From positions 13,831,501-13,895,500 of the forward strand of contig JAKCOZ010000007.1 of NCBI GenBank assembly GCA_022605955.1: a stretch of DNA of 64,000 bases, in the 5' to 3' direction. Position numbers and translations under genes: made by a program. The DNA is from Rallus limicola (taxonomy: Eukaryota > Chordata > Aves > Gruiformes > Rallidae). The notes below the pieces were generated by a model. That model had not been told where the DNA came from and ran no database searches. It saw only the letters and a list, made by a program, of their open reading frames with translations. Positions 56,796 through 64,000 of the stretch are shown one piece after another. Numbering within the stretch: position 1 is the first letter of the stretch; each line of letters opens with the position of its first letter.

Positions 56796-58606
56796 TCTGC
56801 TAACATACAAGGAGGAAAGGCAGACAAAAGACAAATGGGTCAGAGCTTTGCCAGCAAGCAGCTCAAGACAGCCAATGTAGAGCTGGCCTAGAGATATCTA
56901 CAGTTAAAGTCTCATTTTGCTAAGGTGTCTATATTTTCCATGTAGGGGATGCACTATTCTTTAAAATATACCTGACCATTACCTCTTCTGGTGCTTTTTT
57001 TTCCATGTAGGGGATTCACTATTCTTTAAAATATACCTGACCATTACCTCTTCTGGTGCTTTTTTTTCCATGTAGGGGATTCACTATTCTTTAAAATATA
57101 CCTGACCATTACCTCTTCTGGTGCTTTTTAACTTCAGGAGGATCTTCATGACTGTGACAGTGATTAATCATTCTTCCACCATAAGTTTATTTTTCTTTAA
57201 AATCAATCTTTCTTCAATGCCACAGGAAAGCTGTTGATTTCTTGGTAACCGAGTTTAAATCCCAGGCACAGTCCAAATGACAGCATTTGCATTTCTTTAT
57301 GCTTCAGCAGAAGAAAGCTCTCTAAGCCAGTTGCTGTCTAGTCTGTAATAAACGCATCCATTAATGTGATTCTGTGGATTACCCAGCACATGGGGCTTTG
57401 AGGTTTAATCTAATGTGTTTGTGTTCTTGCAGGTTGCTTACTTACATATGTTGATAAGAAACACTTGCACAACTCCTGATCTCTAGCATAGAAATCTCCA
57501 CACAATCTTGAATGGAAATCTGGGGGTTTTGAAAGCTCACTTGAGTCTGGATTTTATTTCAGGAGAGAGAGACAGAATTAGGCAGTATTTTAACCAGTTC
57601 CTCTTTTACTAGTATTTGTAACTGCTGTCCCATGGTGTTCTGCATTTCCTGTGTCTGCTCTGCCTTTTTATGGCATGTTTCACTTGCCACCCTTTTGCAT
57701 TCTGCCATCAGGCACCTGGAATAAACACATTCACCTTTTCCACAATCATTTCCAAACTGCATTACCTCTGATGGCTTTACATATGACTCTCCCAGTTTTA
57801 TAAATAAACAAATACACAAAGGGCTTACAAAATGATTTGGACAAGGTGTGGAGCTTTTTAAATGGGACTTGGAGAAGGAAGGCATCAAAGGCCTGTACAG
57901 TGATCCTGTAAGTCAACATTGAGCCCTTATCTAACCTGGAGGCACATCAGATTTTTCTTCTATGAAACATAGCTGTCCACAATGATATATCTGTCCAAAC
58001 CCCAAGATATCTCAGTATTCAAAACACTGATAACTTAGTGCCTTCTCTTTCCTATCCAGATATGGCGTTCCTCCACCTTCACCCTTCAAAGTTCAGTCCA
58101 GTAGCTCTTCTTAGAGTTTAGTAAACTCCTGGAAGCTGGATCAGCACCTCTGAAAGTGCAGTTCCAGCTACCAGTTTTGAGACACATGCAGTGTGGCTCC
58201 CCATTGTGTGCCCATCCCCGTGTCCAGGGTAATGGCCCAAATACTTGTCTAGGAACGCAAAACCATTTCTTCTGCTGAGGATTACCTGTTTCCAGGAAAC
58301 CATCCAAAATACTGGACTGTAGTCTACTTTGCACAGCAGATTTTCCCCCACCATTTTGGCTTAACCCAAGCACCAGTATCCAAGTGCAAATACACACAGA
58401 ATTGTGATTCTCTCACTTCTAGTCCTTGTTTCTAGTATTGTTCAGTAGTTTATAGCCTGCTGTGTTCATGTGAGAGATACAAATTCATGGTTTGTGCTTG
58501 GTGCCCAAAGTGATACCTTTGGGTCATCAGTGGTTGTGTTTTGGTTTTTTTTTTTTTGGTAGCAGACCAATTTTTCACCTAATTGCACTACCTGCAAGAG
58601 TCCAGC
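56796..58606. other. intergenic, with the 65-bp tandem repeat
   Basis: Besides the tandem repeat, two minus-strand open frames of about 105 codons (57559-57888 and 58086-58397) show no recognised family, splice structure or start context, so I do not call them genes. Confidence 0.55.
56934..57130 (+). repeat. 65-bp tandem repeat, three copies
   Basis: Unit starts at 56941, 57006 and 57071 (period 65). Each holds CATGTAGGGGATTCACTATT and CCTGACCATTACCTCTTCTG. Copies differ mainly by one base (GATGCAC in copy 1 against GATTCAC) and by T-run length. The near identity suggests a recent duplication or a length-variable minisatellite. Confidence 0.95.
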
Positions 58607-59133
58607 ACAGAATCACAGAATCACAAGGTTGGAAAAGATCTTTAAGATCATGGAGTCAAACCATTCCTGTCCTATGCTAAACCATATCCCTAAGTACCTC
58701 ATCTAACCTTTTTTTAAACACATCCAGGGAAAGTGACTTAACCCCCTCCCTGGGCAGCCTGTTCCAGGCACTCACAACTCTTTCAGTGAATTTTTTTTTC
58801 CTAACATCTAATCTGACCCTGCCCTGGCACAGCTTTGTGCCATTTCCCCTTGTCCTATCTCCTGTCACCTGGCTGAGGAGACCATTGCTCACCTCTCTAC
58901 AACCTCCTGTTAGGTAACTGTAGGTGGTCACAAGCCTCCTCTTCTCCAGGCTAAATTTCCCCAGCTCCCTCAGCTGCTCCTCATATGATTTGCCCTCCAG
59001 CCCCTTTCCCAGCCTGGTTGCCCTTCTCTGGACTCACTCAAGGACCTCAATGTCCTTCTTATGGTGAGGAGCCCAGAACTGGACACAGTACCCAAGGTGC
59101 GGCCTCACCAATGCTGAGCACAGGGCAACTATC
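58607..59133 (-). mobile_element. CR1 retrotransposon, 0.53 kb 3' part
   Basis: Complement of a CR1: tail CAGAATCACAGAATCACAAG, then TCCCTGGGCAGCCTGTTCCA and on to CCCAGAACTGGACACAGTAC. The minus-strand frame has [20 protein letters not shown] and [15 protein letters not shown]. The copy is degenerate near its 5' end. Confidence 0.93.
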
Positions 59134-59249
59134 CGTTCAGTCTAGTTAAAAGAAGACAGATTGCTTTTTGGAGTTGAAATGTTGATGCTGTGGCAACATG
59201 GTCATTTTTCTATAGAAAGGAACTTTGAAAAGCTGTGGTTTAATATGTT

Positions 59250-59557
59250 AACAGTGGAACACCTTCCTTATGAGGACAGGCTGAGGGAGCTGGGCCTCTT
59301 TAGCTTAGAGAAGAGGAGACTGAGGGGTGACCTTATTAATGTTTATAAATATGTAAAGGGCAAGAGTCAGGATGGAGCCAGGCTCTTCTCAGTGATGGCC
59401 AGCAATAGGACAAGGGGCGATGGGTGCAAGCTGGGATACAGGAAGTTCTATGTGAATGTAAGGAGGAACTTCTTCTCTGTGAGGGTGATGGAGCACTGGA
59501 ACAGGCTGCCCAGAGAGATTGTGGAGTCTCTTCCTCAGGAGATATTCAAAAAAGTCT
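59250..59557 (+). mobile_element. CR1 ORF2 fragment lacking its 3' end
   Basis: Plus-strand frame: [70 protein letters not shown]. It stops abruptly before the 3' UTR and tail. CR1s normally lose the 5' end, so the missing 3' end points to a later deletion or rearrangement. Confidence 0.92.
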
Positions 59558-59639
59558 AAAGGCTAAAGTAAAAAATACTGCCCTGTAACTTTTTACTATC
59601 CTTGGAGTGAGGCCTCGTGGCTGAAAGTGTGCATCTATT

Positions 59640-60402
59640 GTTCATCTGGACAGGGGAGAAAATACATATTGAGAGCCTTAGGAGTTGAGATAAGGGCAGG
59701 GAGAGATCATTCTGCAATTAGTGTCATGGGCAAAACAGACTCAATACAGAATAGAAGAAAACACTTCTAATTTATTACATGCACACACACAGAGTATCAT
59801 TGGAGTCAGATAATGAGAAGTGTGACCAGATCTTAAAACACCTCCTCCCACACCTCCCTTCTCAGCAGACTTCACTTTATCTATAATTTGTCTCTCTTCT
59901 TTACCGCCCCCCCCCCCCCCCCCCCCCCCCCCGGTGTCACAGGGAGAGATGGGGAATGGGAGTTTCAGTCAGTTCCTCATGAGTTGTTTTCCTTCTTAGT
60001 GGGGGTGTGGGGTGGAGGGGCATTCCTCACATTCTCCCCCTGCTCCAGAGTGGAGTCCCACCCATGGGAGACCATCCTGCATGAATGCCTCCAACATGAG
60101 TCCTTTCCCACAGGGCTTCAGCTTTTCACCAGCTGCCCCAGTGTGGGTCATTTCAATGGGGTGCAGTCATAAATCACAGAATGTCTCTCAGTCTCTCAGG
60201 CCCAGACTGCTCCAGCCTGATCCCCCACGGAGTCACAAGTTCCCCCAGCAAACCTGCTGTGGCACGGGCCTCTCTCTCTCCATGGGCTTCAGGTCCTGCC
60301 AGGAGGTTGCTCCCACGCAAGTCACAGTGTCTTCCATATGTCTCCACCCACTGCAGCACCTCCCTTCTCCTTCAGAACCTTGCCACACAAAACCTCACAT
60401 TG
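59640..60402 (-). mobile_element. ERV-type LTR, copy E
   Basis: Same family as copies A-D in the minus orientation, missing about 60 bp at its left end. Landmarks are CTGGACAGGGGAGAAAATAC, GGCAAAACAGACTCAATAC, TTTATT at 59771-59776 (AATAAA on the minus strand), CCCATGGGAGACCATCCTGC and CAGAACCTTGCCACACAAA. A 26-C run is at 59907-59932. No viral genes are seen. Confidence 0.75.
59907..59932 (+). repeat. poly-C run (26 C) inside LTR copy E
   Basis: A pure C run in the C-rich centre of the LTR, equivalent to a G run on the element's sense strand. Confidence 0.9.
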
Positions 60403-63400
60403 GTTCTCTGAACTGAATCTTGCTAAGGGTCATGACTGGAAAAGTGTTATGCTCCAACTTTTTGGTAAGCTTTCAGGATTCAGGTTCTACAAACCAATTC
60501 TTTCAGCTAATTTTGGTCACGTCAGTGGTTGTCCATTAACTCCTGGCAGCATAGCTTCACTTGAAGTTGCTGTATTTATATGACTTTATTGATATGTGAA
60601 ACATAGAGAAAACAATTAAATGCAGAAATAAGAGTCATCAGTTGCCAGGATCACAAAGAATAAAAATTATCTGTAGTTTAATACTAGAAAAATGAATGCA
60701 GATGAGTCATCCTCACAGTAAGACTACAGACATTTGGGAGTATTTTTCTGTTCTCTTTTCCTCCTTGCAACAATGTATCATTGTCTTTCATACATTCTGC
60801 TAATTGCAGAAGTGTTTTACACACCTGCCATTTAACCTTGCAGCCTTCTGAACATCATGTAGCTGTCTCCTGCTTGTCCACACAAGATTTTAGCACGCGT
60901 GGAAGAAACAGCTTACCCGAGAGGATATTATTCAGGAGGTCAGGAAAAGTGAACACACTTCTCTAATTCACAAAATACTCTTCACACATGAAAAATGGCA
61001 AAATGTTTAAAGGAGGACTTTTTCAAATTGGTACCTATAGACTAGAAAAACCCAGAGACTAGCCTCAGCTCTAAAAATGACTATTCCTAAACCAAGTACC
61101 TCATCCTACCCTAGGGTTATTCGTGCAGGGATTTAGAACAGATCTTCTGGGTCCTCAATATTCTGCTTTCCCAAGGCTTAAAACCATTTGGCCAGGGCAC
61201 TGTGGAAAGGGACAGTATGCATATTGCAGGGCAAGGGATGGATGTGAGCTGTAGGCAGGGGCTTCTTAGTGTGACTTCTTTCAGCATGAAGCCCCCATGG
61301 GTGTGTTCCAAGAGTAGGACATGTTTCACTTTCTTTTCCTGGTAGAATGTCACAATGCAATATTGTCAGAAAATTGGAAGTGAAGTACTGTGCAGAAACA
61401 GGAATAGAAAGGCCAGCTGAAAGTTATTTATAGCCTTGAGAAGTAAAGGCATTTGGAATTAAAATACTAGGGTACGTTATTTTAGGGTGTGGGGACAAGT
61501 GTCTCTGTCTCATGAACATGAGCTTCTGTATTGAAAGCTGGAAGGTCTCAGAGTCTCCAGCCCCTCTTTGCAACCTACAGCATATCTTCTTCTCTTACTG
61601 TCAGTCTCTGCTGCTTTGTGCCAACAGCTCTTGTCTGGACAAGGGGGTCTGCACCTGAATATGTAGAAGGAGCATCCTTCTCTGGAAAACTGCTGCAGTG
61701 CCAGGTGAGATAAAGCTCACCGCTGGGTTAAAATAATTTTAAAAAGCAACATATCCTCTAACTTCATCCTCTCTCATAAGAAGATGCTAGGGCAGAGCAG
61801 CAACTCCTTGGAGGAAAAAGGAAATGCTGAGCTACCCAGTGCTTCTGACAGTAAGCCTGGCTGGAGGACAGAAAAGAAGGTGATTACCTAAACCTCAGCA
61901 GTAACGCTGCCAAAGTCAGACTTATTATCAGAGTTTACGCAACAGCTTTCTGACTGTACGATGACTTCTAGTGCAATTCAGCTTGTCACGTCAAATACTG
62001 GAAAAAAGGGTTCTCTCAGAGTTCTGCATTTTTCTCCTGAGCACTTACTGGATTTCTCTAAAAAAAGACAGAGATGTGACCGAGGCACCTCTTCTCACAA
62101 GAGATGTGATGGGGGCAGATGGCATTATATCTACATCTACAGTACTGAACTGTCAAAACTTCTTCTTGACAGAAAAAGCATGTTGTTTCAGGCATATTTT
62201 TCAATTTGGAAAGAGATGTTGTGAACTTTCAAAACAGACAGAATATCCCATCAGATACTTTTAAAATGGAAGCTCTCTTGGCTCCCCATTTATAGGAAAT
62301 TCTCATTTGGATGTTTCAGCTAAGTAATAAAAGGCTAACCTAAAATATAAAAATATTAGAACTGGAAGTATTTTGAAGTGATGAACAAGTGAACAGACTG
62401 ATTCTTTTCAGCACACGCTAACATATGTATGAATTTTACTTCTGTCTCCAGGATGAAATGTTTTAAAAGGCTACCAAATGCTTTCCCTCATGAGGAACAC
62501 TGTTATTTGCTTATCTCTCATTATAGCAGCATTGGTAGTGGCCAGAACAAAAAACAGCATTTGCATAATTATTTGAATGAAAATTTCACAGTAATTTAAT
62601 ATTCCTCCTTATTTTTCTGTGTTTCTCCCATCTGCATTTCGAAAAGCACAAAGACATAAAGAGCAAGTGAATGTTGACAAACAGAAGGCAAGAGCCTGGC
62701 AGGCCTCTGCAAAGCTAAGAGAAATAATCTATTAATAATCTACCTGGAGTCTTAGTCTTTATATTTAGTTTGTCTCTAGCTGCAGACGTGGCTGCTACTC
62801 ATGTGGTGCTGTCATTGGGGCTGGAAGGATTACCAATAGACCATCTGTTCAGTCGGTGAGAAAAAAATGCGATTGACAGGTGCCACTGACCTAGGACAGA
62901 CAACCCCATTTGGTGCTGCCTGCAGAGTGTAACCACATGCCGAGTTGCTTCTTCCTTCAACTTGTAAATGAAATACATTCGCTCTGATGTGATAGAATGT
63001 GTTCCATGATTGTTGCAGCCCGTTCCTCTGGCATGTATTCAACCACTATGTGTGTGTCTTCCTCCTTTTCAACTTACTGAAACCCACGAAGTCATAAATC
63101 TAATCTCTAAGCTGGCACGATGCTGAGGGGATGAGGCACCACAGATATCTGAGGGCAGATAATCCTGTTTGTCTTCAGAGCCGCGGAGGCTGCAGAAGAA
63201 CTGACAAGCTGCAAGAGGCCCTGACATTTGCCCACTGGTGTAAGGAGGAGCCATCTCTATGTTGTTGTCATTCAGCCCAATGTCTGGGATTTGGTTTTGT
63301 TTCATCGTTAAATAAAAGTGGTGCTTCTCCAAGAAAGGTCACTGTAAAATTGGATTCAGGAACAGCCTCTTTGATTCTCGATGTGGAGGCAATTTTTGCT

Positions 63401-63409
63401 CTACTTCAG
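60403..63409. other. intergenic unique sequence upstream of ATP6V1H
   Basis: No transposon recognised over 3 kb, in contrast to the repeat block before it. It includes an octamer-like ATTTGCAT followed by AATTA at 62559-62571. No coding exon can be supported. Confidence 0.55.
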
Positions 63410-63503
63410 GACTCACAGCTACCATGCAGACAACTGTCAAGCAAAGGAGACCCTCCAAAGTGAAGATGAAGAGGATATCAAAGCAGCACAGTGGATTTTT
63501 AAG
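63410..63503 (+). other. candidate spliced exon of a plus-strand gene
   Basis: A 94-bp segment is preceded by a pyrimidine-rich acceptor (TTTTTGCTCTACTTCAG) and followed by the donor AAG-GTAAGAC. One frame is open across it and reads THSYHADNCQAKET...EEDIKAAQWIFK. A second frame starts at an ATG with an ACC context (63424) and gives a basic MQTTVKQRRPSKVKMK stretch. I do not recognise either. In mammals RGS20 is transcribed divergently, starting roughly 8 kb from the ATP6V1H promoter, and this lies 8.5 kb away, so a 5' exon of that gene is possible. Homology was not established. Confidence 0.3.
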
Positions 63504-64000
63504 GTAAGACGAAACCCAAGATTAGCCAGGTGTGCTGAAGGAGGGGGGAAGTGGTGTACCTGGAAAGAAACAGAATGTTCTTAACAGCCATAGACTATCT
63601 GTCACCAAGACATCATTAGTATTCATGTAGTTTCCATTTATGCCTAAGCCTCATCCTCTGCCCTCTGTTCCTCAACTTGTTGCATCCACAGTGACAAAGA
63701 AAGTGGTGATCCGCCTTCCTGTTAGGTGTCTGCTTTCAAACAACAAATTAAGCACATCCATCTAACTCATAAAAATGATTCATACTTTGAGGAGCTGATC
63801 TGTGGTTAAAAGGGTGAAGTAAAGCCTGTTGCTTCGTGGTGTTTAGACCCTGAGGAGATCTACATTTGCTGGTAGTTTACAAGAGAGACTATCCCAAAGA
63901 AAACATGCTGCAGTCTAATATGAAAATCTATTAGGGTATTAAAGTAAATCCTCTTTAGTGAACTTGGAGAGCTGAACCATCTTCCTTAATTAAAAACAAG
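63504..64000. other. sequence after the candidate exon
   Basis: It would be intron if the 63410-63503 exon is real; nothing else is recognised. Confidence 0.5.

Noticed and set aside
57559..57888. 109-codon minus-strand open frame
   Set aside because: No recognised family, no splice or promoter context and a composition typical of chance frames. Kept only as a note.
58086..58397. 103-codon minus-strand open frame
   Set aside because: It overlaps another open frame in the same region, has no domain signature and lies between repeats.
1..64000. CRISPR arrays, operons, tRNA or rRNA genes, prophage
   Set aside because: None is seen. The exon-intron structure and CR1/LTR content show vertebrate DNA, and the only tandem array (56934-57130) has no spacer structure.

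Overview
This window is vertebrate nuclear DNA, almost certainly from a bird. The evidence is the density of CR1 non-LTR retrotransposon 3' ends (about 14, on both strands, with the ATTCTRTGAT-type tail), five solo-LTR-like copies of one avian ERV-type family, compact introns, and the absence of mammalian Alu/L1-type repeats. It is not prokaryotic: most open frames are chance frames or repeats.

One protein gene is complete. On the minus strand, 13 coding exons between 53372 (ATG) and 5982 (stop) encode the V-type proton ATPase subunit H (ATP6V1H). All 12 introns between coding exons are GT-AG and the phases join without a break. The spliced CDS is 1443 nt (480 aa plus stop), three residues shorter than human because translation starts at the methionine matching human residue 4. 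Exon 7 is a 54-bp in-frame cassette that matches the 18-residue alternative segment known from mammals (the SFD-alpha/beta difference). A CpG island at about 54430-55025 holds the promoter, a non-coding first exon and a perfect GTCATGTGAC M-box/CLEAR-like site, which fits the known TFEB/MiT control of V-ATPase genes. Poly(A) signals lie about 260 bp past the stop.

Layout: 1-5700 is intergenic sequence downstream of the gene, with two CR1s (one about 1.45 kb carrying reverse-transcriptase remnants). 5700-54900 is ATP6V1H. Its last intron (13.9 kb) collects most of the intronic CR1s, one LTR with a CR1 nested in it, and a small CpG-rich patch with promoter-like motifs and a strong minus-strand splice donor. 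LTR copies also sit in introns 7 and 2. 55.1-60.4 kb is a repeat-dense block (CR1s in both orientations, two LTR copies, a 65-bp triplicate tandem repeat, long poly-C runs). 60.4-64 kb is mostly unique sequence; a 94-bp plus-strand candidate exon at 63410-63503 has both splice sites and may belong to the divergently transcribed neighbour (RGS20 in mammalian gene order), but this is unproven.

I found no new multi-gene system. The points most worth checking are the intronic promoter-like patch, the 63.4-kb candidate exon, the MiT/TFE-type motifs, the inverted duplication inside one LTR, and the poly-C expansion inside an otherwise open CR1 reading frame.
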